From contig VSPE01000043.1 of assembly GCA_009775225.1 (NCBI GenBank), positions 1 through 19,146 of the forward strand: a DNA stretch of 19,146 nt, in the 5' to 3' direction. The notes under the pieces were generated by a model. It was not told where the DNA came from. It saw only the letters and a program-made list of their open reading frames with translations, and ran no database searches. Below, in pieces: positions 1-7,659 of this stretch. The DNA is from Muribaculaceae bacterium (GTDB taxonomy: Bacteria > Bacteroidota > Bacteroidia > Bacteroidales > Muribaculaceae). How positions within the stretch are numbered: the first letter of the stretch is position 1; the number at the start of each line of letters is the position of its first letter. The translations under genes were made by a program, and so were the position numbers.

Positions 1-1178
1 AAGCCCCCAGGGCACAGCCGCAGGCTCCCAAGCCCACTCCCAAGTCTCCCAAAGCGGCACCAAAAGCACCCACCCCTGCGCCCCCCTCTCAGGCGACAGC
101 CACCACCGGTCTGCCCCTGCAATTCGTAGGCATCACCTACCGTGTGAGCGACGCCCTGCACGGTGCCACCCCGGCAGTTTCGCTCAACGAAAACAGCATA
201 GCCGACGCCTACGAAGCACTGTTCCGCGCAGACTACAAACCCCTGCTTGCAGACCTCAAAGAGCTACGTGCCAACGGCCTCAACAACGACTGGGCACTCT
301 TCACATTCGTAAATGAGCTCTCGGGCAAACTCGCCACAGGCAACAGCCGCAAGGTGCTCGCACAGTTCCTGCTCAACCAGCTCGGCTACCGAGCACGCGT
401 GGCCATAGTACCCTCCGAAAACCGGCTGGCGCTTTACTTCGCGCCCAACGTCCAGCTCTACGGTGTTATCTTCGTGGATATAAACGGCGTACGCTACTAC
501 GACGCCGAAGCCAAGAGGCCCTACTCGTTCTACATGTGCCCCAAGGAGGCCCCCGCCGCCAAAGGCAAAATCGACATGAACGTAGCATCGACCCCGATAT
601 TCAAGGGCTCGAACCATGTAAGCACCCGCAAAGGTACGGGCAAATCAGCCGATATTATGGTATCGACGGTTGTGCCCGAGCAGCTTATATCTTACTATAA
701 GAGCATACCGCAGTGCGACTACAGCGTGTACGCCAACGCCGCTGTCGACCCCGGCTTCAAGGAGATGGTGCTTGCCGCACTCCGCCCCGCCGTTGCAGGC
801 AAGAGCGAGACCGAAGCCGCCGCCCTGCTGCTGGACTACGTGCAGCACGCCTTCGAGTACGCCACCGACGGCGACCAGTTCGGATACGAGAAACCCTTCT
901 TCGTAGAAGAGCTGTACTATTACCCAAAGTGCGACTGCGAAGACCGCTCGGTATTCTACCGCTTCCTGGTGCGCGAGTTGCTAAGCCTCGACGTGGTGCT
1001 GCTCGAGTACCCTAACCACCTCGCCACGGCAGTGCGCTTCTCCACCCCTCCCGGCGGCGACTGCGTACAGGTAGGCAACAGCATATACACCGTGTGCGAC
1101 CCCACCTACATAGGCGCGGGAATAGGCATGGCAATGCCATCGTTCAAAAACACCGCCGCCAAAGTAGTGAAAATCTAA
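1..1178 (+). CDS. Transglutaminase-like domain protein, 5' end missing
   Basis: The reading frame (codons starting at base 3) is open to the left edge of the window, so this is the C-terminal part of a longer protein. A GTG at 144 could start a 344-residue ORF, but the in-frame codons before it encode a Pro/Ala/Lys-rich stretch that reads as a linker between domains, so 144 is probably not the start. The C-terminal third looks like a transglutaminase-like cysteine protease fold: a Cys in the motif CDCEDRS (codons 930-950), then NHLATAV with a candidate His, then VCDPTY with a candidate Asp, in the usual Cys-His-Asp order. Substrate and cellular role cannot be told; family members are often peptidases or protein-modifying enzymes. 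A strong terminator follows at once. I am confident of the coding frame and moderately confident of the fold. Confidence 0.75.
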   Translation, partial: APRAQPQAPKPTPKSPKAAPKAPTPAPPSQATATTGLPLQFVGITYRVSDALHGATPAVSLNENSIADAYEALFRADYKPLLADLKELRANGLNNDWALFTFVNELSGKLATGNSRKVLAQFLLNQLGYRARVAIVPSENRLALYFAPNVQLYGVIFVDINGVRYYDAEAKRPYSFYMCPKEAPAAKGKIDMNVASTPIFKGSNHVSTRKGTGKSADIMVSTVVPEQLISYYKSIPQCDYSVYANAAVDPGFKEMVLAALRPAVAGKSETEAAALLLDYVQHAFEYATDGDQFGYEKPFFVEELYYYPKCDCEDRSVFYRFLVRELLSLDVVLLEYPNHLATAVRFSTPPGGDCVQVGNSIYTVCDPTYIGAGIGMAMPSFKNTAAKVVKI

Positions 1179-1220
1179 GCTTTCTACAGCGACTTTTCAG
1201 ACAGAAAAATATATAAGACA

Positions 1221-1264
1221 GGAGAACAGGAGGACTTGTAAGAGCCTCCTGCTCTCCTTTTTTT
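1221..1264 (+). terminator. Rho-independent terminator after the transglutaminase-like gene
   Basis: A 13-bp stem, 1221-1233 pairing with 1245-1257 (GGAGAACAGGAGG with CCTCCTGCTCTCC, one A/C mismatch), has an 11-base loop and is followed by seven T residues at 1258-1264. This is a classical intrinsic terminator on the plus strand, 42 bases after the stop codon. Confidence 0.88.
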
Positions 1265-1315
1265 GTCATTGCCCTCCCGTTCTACAATAATCCGTTCTCC
1301 TGTCTGAAAAAAATT

Positions 1316-1346
1316 TTTGCAGGCAACTATAAATTTCATAATTTTG
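1316..1346 (+). promoter_or_regulatory. Bacteroidetes-type promoter of the M48 protease gene
   Basis: TTTG at 1316-1319 and TAATTTTG at 1339-1346 match the -33 (TTTG) and -7 (TAnnTTTG) elements of the Bacteroidetes housekeeping sigma factor, with a 19-base spacer. Transcription would start near 1351, giving a leader of about 28 bases before the ATG at 1379. Confidence 0.72.
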
Positions 1347-1378
1347 CGGCCGCAAACTATAAAAACATAATTTTTCGC

Positions 1379-2161
1379 ATGAAACGTATTATTCTTGCAA
1401 TGTGTGCCGCAATGGCAATGATAGTGGCACCCACATCTCTCTCAGCGCAGTTCAACCTCAAAAAAGCGGCGAGCGCCGGCATCAAGGCAGCCAAAGCATT
1501 CACGCTCACCGACGCCCAAATGGCCGACTATGTAAAGGAATCGGTAGACTGGATGGACCGCAACAACAAGGTCGACGCCGAAGACGGCGAATACACCAAG
1601 CGTCTGCGCCGACTCACCGAAGGAATAACCGACGCCGACGGTATACCCCTGAACTTCAAGGTATATCTCGTGATTGACGTAAACGCTTTCGCATGCCCCG
1701 ACGGCAGCGTGCGCGTATTCTCCTCGCTTATGGACATCATGGACGACGACGAGCTCCTCGGTGTTATCGGACATGAAATAGGACACGTCACACTCCACCA
1801 CAGCAAGAAAGCCTTCAAGACAGAACTCATGACAGGCGCCCTCAAAGACGCCGTTGCATCGGCAGGCGGCGTAGCCGCAAAGCTCACCGAAAGCCAGCTC
1901 GGGACACTCAGCGAAAGCCTCATCAATGCAAAATACTCTCAGAAGCAGGAACTTGAAGCCGACGACAGTGGCTACGACTTCCTCGTATCCAAGGGCAAGA
2001 ACCCCTACGGCATGGCCCGCGCGTTCCAGAAGCTCCAGGAACTCGAAGGCGGCACATCGCAGAACACCATACAGAAGATGTTCAGCTCGCACCCCGAAAC
2101 TGCCAAGCGCATAAAGCACGTAACCGAACGCGCTCGCAAAGACGGCTACGTTACCGAATAA
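1379..2161 (+). CDS. Secreted M48 family zinc metalloprotease
   Basis: A 260-residue protein beginning with a signal peptide (MKRIILAMCAAMAMIVAP, likely cut after SLSA around residue 23), so it acts in the periplasm or envelope. The zinc-binding HExxH motif is HEIGH at residues 132-136, preceded by a hydrophobic segment as usual in family M48 (the family of BepA, LoiP and YcaL). The third zinc ligand is probably E193 in ELEADDSGYDFL. The C-terminal SSHPETAKRI is the family's conserved region near the active-site cleft. The length fits the short single-domain M48 proteins that degrade or check misassembled envelope proteins. It has its own promoter and terminator, so it is monocistronic. Its substrate is not visible from sequence. 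Residues 26-40 are rich in Ala and Lys. Confidence 0.92.
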   Translation: MKRIILAMCAAMAMIVAPTSLSAQFNLKKAASAGIKAAKAFTLTDAQMADYVKESVDWMDRNNKVDAEDGEYTKRLRRLTEGITDADGIPLNFKVYLVIDVNAFACPDGSVRVFSSLMDIMDDDELLGVIGHEIGHVTLHHSKKAFKTELMTGALKDAVASAGGVAAKLTESQLGTLSESLINAKYSQKQELEADDSGYDFLVSKGKNPYGMARAFQKLQELEGGTSQNTIQKMFSSHPETAKRIKHVTERARKDGYVTE

Positions 2162-2189
2162 GAGACTGTTAAAGTCCGCAGAACGAAAT

Positions 2190-2247
2190 GCTCCGCAGGA
2201 GCGCGATAATACACCCGTGTTATCACGCCCCTGCGGAGCTATATTTT
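2190..2247 (+). terminator. Long stem-loop terminator after the M48 gene
   Basis: A 20-bp stem, 2190-2209 pairing with 2220-2239 with two wobble or mismatch positions, has a 10-base loop and is followed by TATATTTT. It closes the M48 transcript. The T-rich tail also supplies the TTTG of the next promoter, so the two elements are packed together. Confidence 0.82.
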
Positions 2248-2275
2248 GCAGCTATAAAAAAAAATGGTAAATTTG
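2245..2275 (+). promoter_or_regulatory. Promoter of the acyltransferase to secG gene run
   Basis: TTTG at 2245-2248, a 19-base spacer and TAAATTTG at 2268-2275 match the Bacteroidetes -33/-7 consensus. The predicted start near 2280-2283 decides the start of the next gene: a TTG at 2280 would lie at the very 5' end, while the ATG at 2301 has a short normal leader. Confidence 0.7.
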
Positions 2276-2300
2276 CGGTTTGGAACGATGTTTTACAGCA

Positions 2301-3161
2301 ATGGCAGAAAATACCGAAATAGAAAACAAGTCGGTGAAGCGCACGGTGCTCGATGTCGACGATATCATCAGCGTGGCACCCGTGCTCGCAAATCATCGTA
2401 AATTCGTGAAATGGCTCATGCGCGTGCTCGAAATCGACCGTGTAAACGCCGTACACTCAAAATATTTCGACACCCCGGGGGCACCATTCGTGAAGAGCCT
2501 CCTGGAGGACTTCAACATCGACCTCCGCGTCGACAACGAAAGCGTGCTCAACTCCTTCGGCGAGGGCATTCCCTTCGTCACGGTGAGCAACCACCCCTTC
2601 GGCGCCCTCGACGGCATAAGCCTCATACACCTTGTGGCCTCGCGACGGCCCGACTACAAGGTTATGGTGAATATGTTTCTGAACTACCTCACGGCCATGC
2701 GCCCCAACTTCATCGCCGTCGATGCCCTCGCCAGCGACGACCCCGCCAAGAAAGCCGTGTCGATGCGCGGCATCAAGGAGGCCATAGTGCAGGTGCGCCG
2801 CGGCCACCCCATAGGCTTCTTCCCCGCCGGTGCCGTGTCGAAGCTCAACGGGCACCTGCGCCTCGAAGACCGCCCCTGGCAGCCCTCTATAATGAGACTC
2901 ATCGAGCAGCTCGACGTGCCCGTGGTGCCAATATATTTCCACGGCTCGAACTCACTGCTGTTCAATGCCCTCGGCGTGGTATGCTGGCAGCTGCGCACTC
3001 TGCGCCTACCCTCCGAGGTATTCCGCAAGTGCAACAGCACTCTGCACATATCGGTAGGCGAGCCTATCACCGTGGCAGAACAGAAACTGCACCAAGGCAG
3101 CGTGGAGGAATTCGGCGCGTTCCTCAAATCGAAAACCTACGCACTCCGCAAACTCAAATGA
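2301..3161 (+). CDS. PlsC-like lysophospholipid acyltransferase
   Basis: A 286-residue protein, read from the ATG at 2301 rather than the in-frame TTG at 2280 because the promoter ends at 2275. It shows the acyltransferase signature SNHPFGALDG at residues 96-105 (catalytic His98 and Asp104; five residues lie between them rather than the classical four, as I recall for the hemolysin-like Bacteroidetes branch). GFFPAGAVS at 172-180 takes the place of the FPEGTRS motif, and VPIYFHGSNS follows. The family transfers acyl chains to lysophospholipids or ornithine-type lipids at the inner face of the cytoplasmic membrane; the exact acceptor is unknown here. No clear transmembrane helix is seen. The stop codon overlaps the next start (ATGA), so it is translationally coupled to the sigma-54 activator. 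Confidence 0.85.
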   Translation: MAENTEIENKSVKRTVLDVDDIISVAPVLANHRKFVKWLMRVLEIDRVNAVHSKYFDTPGAPFVKSLLEDFNIDLRVDNESVLNSFGEGIPFVTVSNHPFGALDGISLIHLVASRRPDYKVMVNMFLNYLTAMRPNFIAVDALASDDPAKKAVSMRGIKEAIVQVRRGHPIGFFPAGAVSKLNGHLRLEDRPWQPSIMRLIEQLDVPVVPIYFHGSNSLLFNALGVVCWQLRTLRLPSEVFRKCNSTLHISVGEPITVAEQKLHQGSVEEFGAFLKSKTYALRKLK

Positions 3162-4417
3162 ACAACACACTCTCCACACCCGCAATATCCCCCCAGATAC
3201 TCCGTGCCAAACAGCGCTTCGGCATCATAGGCAACGCCCCCGCCCTCATCGCGGCGGTGGAGCGCGCCATACGCGTGGCGCCGATAGACCTGTCTGTACT
3301 CGTCACAGGCGAGAGTGGCAGCGGCAAGGAGTTCTTCCCCCAGATTATACACGAATTCAGCTCACGCAAGCACGCCAAATACATAGCAGTGAACTGCGGA
3401 GCCATACCCGAAGGCACTATTGACTCCGAACTGTTCGGCCACGAGAAAGGCGCCTTCACAGGCGCCGTCGACTCGCGCAAAGGCTACTTCGAGGAAGCCA
3501 ACGGCGGCACTATATTCCTCGACGAAGTGGCCGAGCTGCCGCTCACCACACAGGCCCGCCTGCTGCGCGTGCTCGAAAGCGGCGAGTTTATCAAGGTCGG
3601 CTCATCCACCGTGCAGAAGACCAACATCCGCGTGGTGGCCGCCACAAACGTAGACATGCTCCGCGCCGTGGCCGACGGCCGCTTCCGCGAAGACCTCTAC
3701 TACCGCCTCTCCACCGTTCAGATACACATACCGCCGCTGCGCGACCGCGGCACCGACATACGGCTGCTGGCACGCAAGTTCAGCGCCGACTTCGCCGAGC
3801 GCTACCACGTGCCCCCGGTATCGTTCAGCGAAACCGCCGACGAGGCCCTGCGACACTACCGCTGGCCCGGCAACGTGCGCCAGCTCAAGAACGTGGTAGA
3901 GCAAGTGGCCCTCTTCGAAGCCGGACACGAGGTGAACGCCGACACCCTGCGCTCATATCTGCCCGACATCACGGCATCGTACATGCCCGTGGCCGGAGGC
4001 GCAGTGCACAGCTACGAGCGCGAGCGCGAGATGCTCCTCGGCATGGTGTTCAAGCTCCAGCAGCGCCTCGACGCCATGCAGAAGCAGCTCGACCGCCTCG
4101 ACCGCGACGGCGAGAGCGCCGACACTATCTTCACCGACAAGCGCCTGTACGCCCCCGAAGCACCCGCAAAGAGCTTCCCCACTTCGCTGGTGGTGCGCCC
4201 GCCCGAAAAGCCCGACACCACAGAGCAGTGCGAGCCTTGCAGCGATGTGAACTACTCCGAGGTGGTAGACCTGCCCCCCTCGCTCGAGGCAAACGAGCGC
4301 GAGCTTATACGCCGCGCACTCGAGCGGAACGAAGGCCGTCGCAAAGCTGCCGCCGCCGAGCTACGCATCTCAGAGCGCACCCTTTACCGCAAAATCAAAG
4401 AATATGGCCTTGAATAA
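3158..4417 (+). CDS. Sigma-54 interacting AAA+ transcriptional activator, Fis family
   Basis: A 419-residue bacterial enhancer-binding protein. Walker A is GESGSGKE (51-58), the sigma-54 contact loop GAFTGA is intact (98-103), Walker B is GGTIFLDE (116-123), and an arginine-finger region GRFREDLYYRL follows. RWPGNVRQLKN marks the end of the AAA+ domain. A linker with a heptad-like stretch (EREREMLLGMVFKLQQRLDAMQKQL) leads to a Fis-type helix-turn-helix at the C-terminus (NEGRRKAAAAELRISERTLY). There is no receiver, GAF or PAS domain; only about 22 residues precede the AAA+ domain, so it may be controlled by amount or by a partner protein. The start is the ATG at 3158, overlapping the acyltransferase stop; the long upstream extension of this frame is out of frame with that real gene. 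It overlaps lptE by 14 bases. Confidence 0.93.
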   Translation: MNNTLSTPAISPQILRAKQRFGIIGNAPALIAAVERAIRVAPIDLSVLVTGESGSGKEFFPQIIHEFSSRKHAKYIAVNCGAIPEGTIDSELFGHEKGAFTGAVDSRKGYFEEANGGTIFLDEVAELPLTTQARLLRVLESGEFIKVGSSTVQKTNIRVVAATNVDMLRAVADGRFREDLYYRLSTVQIHIPPLRDRGTDIRLLARKFSADFAERYHVPPVSFSETADEALRHYRWPGNVRQLKNVVEQVALFEAGHEVNADTLRSYLPDITASYMPVAGGAVHSYEREREMLLGMVFKLQQRLDAMQKQLDRLDRDGESADTIFTDKRLYAPEAPAKSFPTSLVVRPPEKPDTTEQCEPCSDVNYSEVVDLPPSLEANERELIRRALERNEGRRKAAAAELRISERTLYRKIKEYGLE

Positions 4418-4925
4418 ATACCTCCGCCTCCTCGCAGTGGCCGTGTGCGTCGCCGTGGCCACCGTGGCCTGCAAGGTGAGCATCACCATGAACGGCTCGG
4501 TGCTCGACTACAACATCTACAAAACTATCCGCGTATCGGACTTCCCCATACGCGCCGCATTGGTATATCCGCCCCTGCAGCAGACCTTCGAGAACACCCT
4601 CCTCGACTACATCGCCAAGAACACGCGCCTACAGACCACCGAGGGCGCTTCCGACCTTGAGCTGGAGGGCGAAATCACAGGCTACAACCTCACTCCGCAG
4701 GCCGTGACCGAAGACGCCTACGCCTCGATGACGCGCCTTACTATCACCGTGCGCGTGAAGTATATTGACAACCGCCAGGAGAACAAGGACATCGACCAGA
4801 GCTTCAGTGCCTACCGCGACTTCCCCGCCACCGAGATGCTCACCGACGTGCAAGACCAGCTGTGCGAAGAAATTACCAAAGAGCTCGTAGACCTCATATT
4901 CAACGCCACCTTAGGCAACTGGTAA
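4404..4925 (+). CDS. lptE: LptE-like outer-membrane LPS assembly lipoprotein
   Basis: A 173-residue protein with a lipoprotein signal peptide (hydrophobic stretch LLAVAVCVAVATVAC, lipid Cys at residue 23; the lipobox TVAC lacks the usual Leu at -3). The mature part begins with NGSVLDYNIYKTIRVSDFP and continues with ALVYPPLQQTFENTLLDYI, which I recognise as the Bacteroidetes form of LptE. LptE plugs the LptD barrel and takes part in placing lipopolysaccharide in the outer leaflet. The gene starts inside the end of the sigma-54 activator gene, an overlap that implies co-translation. Bacteroidetes genomes often show activator-lptE-TPR-secG in this order, which supports the call. No residue appears to be missing. 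Confidence 0.87.
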   Translation: MALNKYLRLLAVAVCVAVATVACKVSITMNGSVLDYNIYKTIRVSDFPIRAALVYPPLQQTFENTLLDYIAKNTRLQTTEGASDLELEGEITGYNLTPQAVTEDAYASMTRLTITVRVKYIDNRQENKDIDQSFSAYRDFPATEMLTDVQDQLCEEITKELVDLIFNATLGNW

Positions 4926-4935
4926 CGAGGCTGAT

Positions 4936-5763
4936 ATGGAACCCGCCGAAATAAAGTCACTGATAGAGCGCTGCCTCGCCTGCGCCGACGGAGCGCCGCT
5001 CGCGCCCGACGACGCTGCCGCCCTGCGCACCCTTGCCACGGAGAGGCCGGCCTTCGTACTGCCGCAAATGCTCCTGCTGCGCCACGGCGCTCTCGACAGC
5101 GCCGAAGCCGAAGCCGCAGAGCAACGGATAGCACTGCTATGCCCCTCGCGCAGCACACTGGCTTTCGCACGCTACGGTGACGACTGGACGCACTTCTACC
5201 CCGAGGCCGCCGAACCCGAAGCCAAGCGCACCGTCGATGTCATCGACACCTTCCTGAACACCTACGGCAACTGCACGCCCGAAGAGGAGAAACTGCTTGA
5301 GCGCATGATATTCAACCCCGCGCCCGACTATGCCGAAGTTCTCGCTCGCGAAGAGCAGGCCAACCTGCCCGCCGAGGACGAAGCCCCGGCCGACAGTCAG
5401 GACGCACTCATCAACGCCTTCATCCTCACCCGCCACCCCGCCACACACTCGCCCTCGCTCATGCCCGAGGAAGAGCCGGAGCAAACGGCCGACGGCGACG
5501 GCGAAAAAGCCCGCGAAGAAACGGCACGCACGCCCATTCCGCGGCCCGAGCATGCCGACGACAGCCTCCTGAGCGAGAGTCTGGCAAAAATTTTCATAAA
5601 ACAGGGCAGATATGAGCGCGCATACGAAATTATATCAGGCTTAAACTTGAAATTTCCAAAAAAAAGTGCTTACTTTGCAGACCAATTGCGCTTCTTGCAA
5701 AAATTGATTATAAACCGGCGCCACACGGCCGACTCAACGGCTCCCGGCGCGCATGATAATTAA
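4936..5763 (+). CDS. TPR-like hypothetical protein between lptE and secG
   Basis: A 275-residue protein without signal peptide or membrane segment, so probably cytoplasmic. The first about 120 residues are helical and Ala/Leu-rich. Residues about 130-215 are an acidic, Pro/Glu/Ala-rich low-complexity linker. The C-terminal part (SLAKIFIKQGRYERAYEII, then NLKFPKKSAYFADQLRFLQKLI) has the spacing of a tetratricopeptide helix pair with KQGRYERAYEI as the A/B turn. TPRs mediate protein-protein contacts; no enzyme motif is visible. It lies 10 bases after lptE and 9 bases before secG. Codon use changes sharply near base 5585, from GC-rich to AT-rich codons, exactly over the TPR segment, where a promoter for secG seems to be embedded. 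Function unknown. Confidence 0.82.
   Translation: MEPAEIKSLIERCLACADGAPLAPDDAAALRTLATERPAFVLPQMLLLRHGALDSAEAEAAEQRIALLCPSRSTLAFARYGDDWTHFYPEAAEPEAKRTVDVIDTFLNTYGNCTPEEEKLLERMIFNPAPDYAEVLAREEQANLPAEDEAPADSQDALINAFILTRHPATHSPSLMPEEEPEQTADGDGEKAREETARTPIPRPEHADDSLLSESLAKIFIKQGRYERAYEIISGLNLKFPKKSAYFADQLRFLQKLIINRRHTADSTAPGAHDN
5646..5677 (+). promoter_or_regulatory. Possible internal promoter for secG inside the TPR gene
   Basis: CTTG at 5646-5649, a 20-base spacer and TTACTTTG at 5670-5677 approximate the Bacteroidetes -33/-7 elements; the second base of the -7 box is T instead of A. The match lies in an AT-rich stretch that stands out in this GC-rich gene, about 95 bases before the secG start. 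Confidence 0.4.
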
Positions 5764-5772
5764 CTAAACAAT

Positions 5773-6162
5773 ATGTACGCAGTCATAATCATCCTGACCG
5801 TAATCGTAGCCGTACTTCTCATCGGCATCGTACTCATCCAGAAATCCAAGGGCGGCGGTCTCTCGTCGCAGTTCGGCGGTGCCGGCGCTGTAATGGGCGT
5901 CCGTCAGACCAACAGCTTCCTTGAAAAAGCCACATGGACACTGGTTGCCAGCCTGGTAGTACTCTCCATTCTCTCGGTATACGCTATGCCCCGCCGCAGC
6001 GATGCCACCCAGCTCCGCACCCAGCCCGTTGCCGCACCTGCAGCAGCCGAAGCTCCCGCAGGCCAGTTCGACACTCCCGTAGCAACACTCCCCGTTGCCG
6101 AAGTGGAAGAAACTGCCGTAGAGGTAGAAGCTCCTGCCGAAGCTCCCGCACAGGCCGAATAA
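5773..6162 (+). CDS. secG: Preprotein translocase subunit SecG
   Basis: A 129-residue membrane protein with the SecG layout: transmembrane helix 1 (residues about 2-22, YAVIIILTVIVAVLLIGIVL), the conserved cytoplasmic loop IQKSKGGGLSSQFGG...VMGVRQTNSFLEKATW, and transmembrane helix 2 (about 57-74). A tail of about 50 residues rich in Ala, Pro, Val and Glu follows, common in Bacteroidetes SecG and probably disordered. SecG joins SecYE and helps SecA-driven export across the inner membrane. The gene follows the TPR gene by 9 bases and ends before a clear terminator, so it closes the gene run that starts at 2301. Confidence 0.95.
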   Translation: MYAVIIILTVIVAVLLIGIVLIQKSKGGGLSSQFGGAGAVMGVRQTNSFLEKATWTLVASLVVLSILSVYAMPRRSDATQLRTQPVAAPAAAEAPAGQFDTPVATLPVAEVEETAVEVEAPAEAPAQAE

Positions 6163-6199
6163 CAGCGGTTCCCAACCGAGAATATATACAGATTACAGT

Positions 6200-6235
6200 C
6201 ATATCCTGCTCTATATGCAGCGGGATATGATTTTT
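6200..6235 (+). terminator. Terminator after secG
   Basis: An 11-bp stem, 6200-6210 (CATATCCTGCT) pairing with 6219-6229 (AGCGGGATATG) with one G-T wobble, has an 8-base loop and is followed by ATTTTT. It lies 38 bases after the secG stop and only 24 bases before the next start. Confidence 0.8.
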
Positions 6236-6258
6236 CGTAAACATACACAAGCAATACA

Positions 6259-7500
6259 ATGAAACGCAGCGACTTCGAAATAATGGCCCCCGTGGGCAGC
6301 TACGACTCTCTCACAGCCGCAATAAACGCCGGCGCCAACGCCGTGTACTTCGGCGTGGAGGGTCTCAACATGCGCTCGCGCTCAAGCGCTAACTTCACGC
6401 TCGACGACCTCCGCGACATTGCAGCCACATGCTCGGCTCACGGCCTCAAATCGTATCTCACCGTCAACACAATAGTGTACGACGCCGACATGGCGAAAGT
6501 CGACGAAGTGGTGCGCGCCGCTGCCGAAGCAGGCATATCGGCCATAATAGCATCGGATATAGCCGTAATAGCGGCATGCCGCCGCCACGGAATGGAAGTA
6601 CACATATCCACCCAGTGCAACATATCCAACATCGAGGCCGTGCGCTTCTACGCCGCATACGCCGACGTAATGGTGCTCGCCCGCGAACTCAACATCGAGC
6701 AGGTGCGCGCGATATCCGACGCCATCCGCGCCGAAAACATAACAGGCCCGCGAGGCGAGCTTATTCGCCTCGAGATGTTCTGCCACGGAGCACTCTGCAT
6801 GGCAGTGTCGGGCAAATGCTATCTGAGCCTGCACCAGATGAACTCCAGCGCCAACCGCGGCGCATGCACCCAAATCTGCCGCCGCGGATACGAAGTGACC
6901 GACCTCGAGACAGGCGAACAGCTTGCCGTTGAGAACAAATATATAATGTCGCCCAAAGACCTAAAAACCATACACTTCCTCGACCGCCTGGTTGATGCAG
7001 GCGTGACAGTCTTCAAAATCGAGGGACGCGCCCGAGGACCCGAGTACGTCGACGTGGCGGTGCGCTGCTACTCCGAAGCCCTGCAGGCTATCTGCGACGG
7101 CACATTCGATGCCGACAAGGTGCGCGACTACGACGAGCGCCTGCGCAAGATTTTCAACCGCGGCTTCTGGGACGGCTACTACCTCGGACAGCGCCTCGGC
7201 GAATGGTCGGGCAAATACGGCTCGTCGGCCACCCGCGTAAAGCACTACGCAGCCAAGGGCGTGAAATACTTCTCCAAGCTCGGTGTGGGCGAGTTCCTTA
7301 TGGAAGCGGGCGAGCTGCACACCGGCGACGAAGTGGTAATCACCGGCCCGACCACCGGCGCCCTCATCATCACCGTCGACGACATCCGTGTAGGTGGCGT
7401 GAGCGTACCCAAAGCCGTGAAGGGCGACGCCTTCTCTATAGCCGTCCCCGCCAAAATACGTCCCGCAGACCGCCTCTACCGCTGGGAAAAGACCGAATAA
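6259..7500 (+). CDS. U32 family peptidase, TrhP/YegQ-like
   Basis: A 413-residue cytoplasmic protein of the U32 family. The N-terminal half is a TIM-barrel-like segment beginning EIMAPVGSYDSLTAAINAGANAVYFG, the family's typical start. The family signature lies at residues 172-207, EMFCHGALCMAVSGKC then NRGACTQICR, with conserved cysteines at 175, 180, 187, 203 and 207. FKIEGRARGPEYV and a C-terminal beta-barrel (GDEVVITGPTTGALI) follow. E. coli TrhP (YegQ) is needed to hydroxylate uridine 34 of several tRNAs, and Bacteroidetes homologues are usually labelled collagenase-like; by the motif pattern I favour the tRNA-hydroxylation role over proteolysis. The length is a little shorter than TrhP. 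No TAnnTTTG box is visible in the 24 bases between the secG terminator and this ATG, so its promoter is uncertain. Confidence 0.88.
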   Translation: MKRSDFEIMAPVGSYDSLTAAINAGANAVYFGVEGLNMRSRSSANFTLDDLRDIAATCSAHGLKSYLTVNTIVYDADMAKVDEVVRAAAEAGISAIIASDIAVIAACRRHGMEVHISTQCNISNIEAVRFYAAYADVMVLARELNIEQVRAISDAIRAENITGPRGELIRLEMFCHGALCMAVSGKCYLSLHQMNSSANRGACTQICRRGYEVTDLETGEQLAVENKYIMSPKDLKTIHFLDRLVDAGVTVFKIEGRARGPEYVDVAVRCYSEALQAICDGTFDADKVRDYDERLRKIFNRGFWDGYYLGQRLGEWSGKYGSSATRVKHYAAKGVKYFSKLGVGEFLMEAGELHTGDEVVITGPTTGALIITVDDIRVGGVSVPKAVKGDAFSIAVPAKIRPADRLYRWEKTE

Positions 7501-7600
7501 GCCCCTCACATCCATTCGGAACACGGAAATCAGGGAAAGGCAAGGAAATACAGAGACCTACGCCCCGTCGCCGAGGCTATTTCGGCTTGAGCAGATATAA

Positions 7601-7639
7601 AACAAAAGCGACGATATTAGAAATGTCGTCGCTTTTGTT
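7601..7639. terminator. Bidirectional terminator between convergent genes
   Basis: A perfect 14-bp stem, 7601-7614 (AACAAAAGCGACGA) pairing with 7626-7639, has an 11-base loop. The stem base is A-rich on one side and T-rich on the other, so it can end both the U32 transcript and the minus-strand lipoprotein transcript. The 100 bases before it hold nothing else I can identify. Confidence 0.85.
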
Positions 7640-7659
7640 GTTCGGTAGACTGTAGTGGT

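Noticed and set aside
2372..2390. Sigma-54 promoter (TGGCAC...)
   Set aside because: TGGCACC is followed by CTCG rather than TTGC at the right distance, and it lies inside the acyltransferase coding region. A second candidate near 3768 (TGGCACG then TTCA) fails in the same way.
2411..3157. N-terminal extension of the sigma-54 activator
   Set aside because: This part of the frame overlaps the acyltransferase gene out of frame and is Arg/Pro-rich without conserved motifs; the coupled ATG at 3158 is the start.
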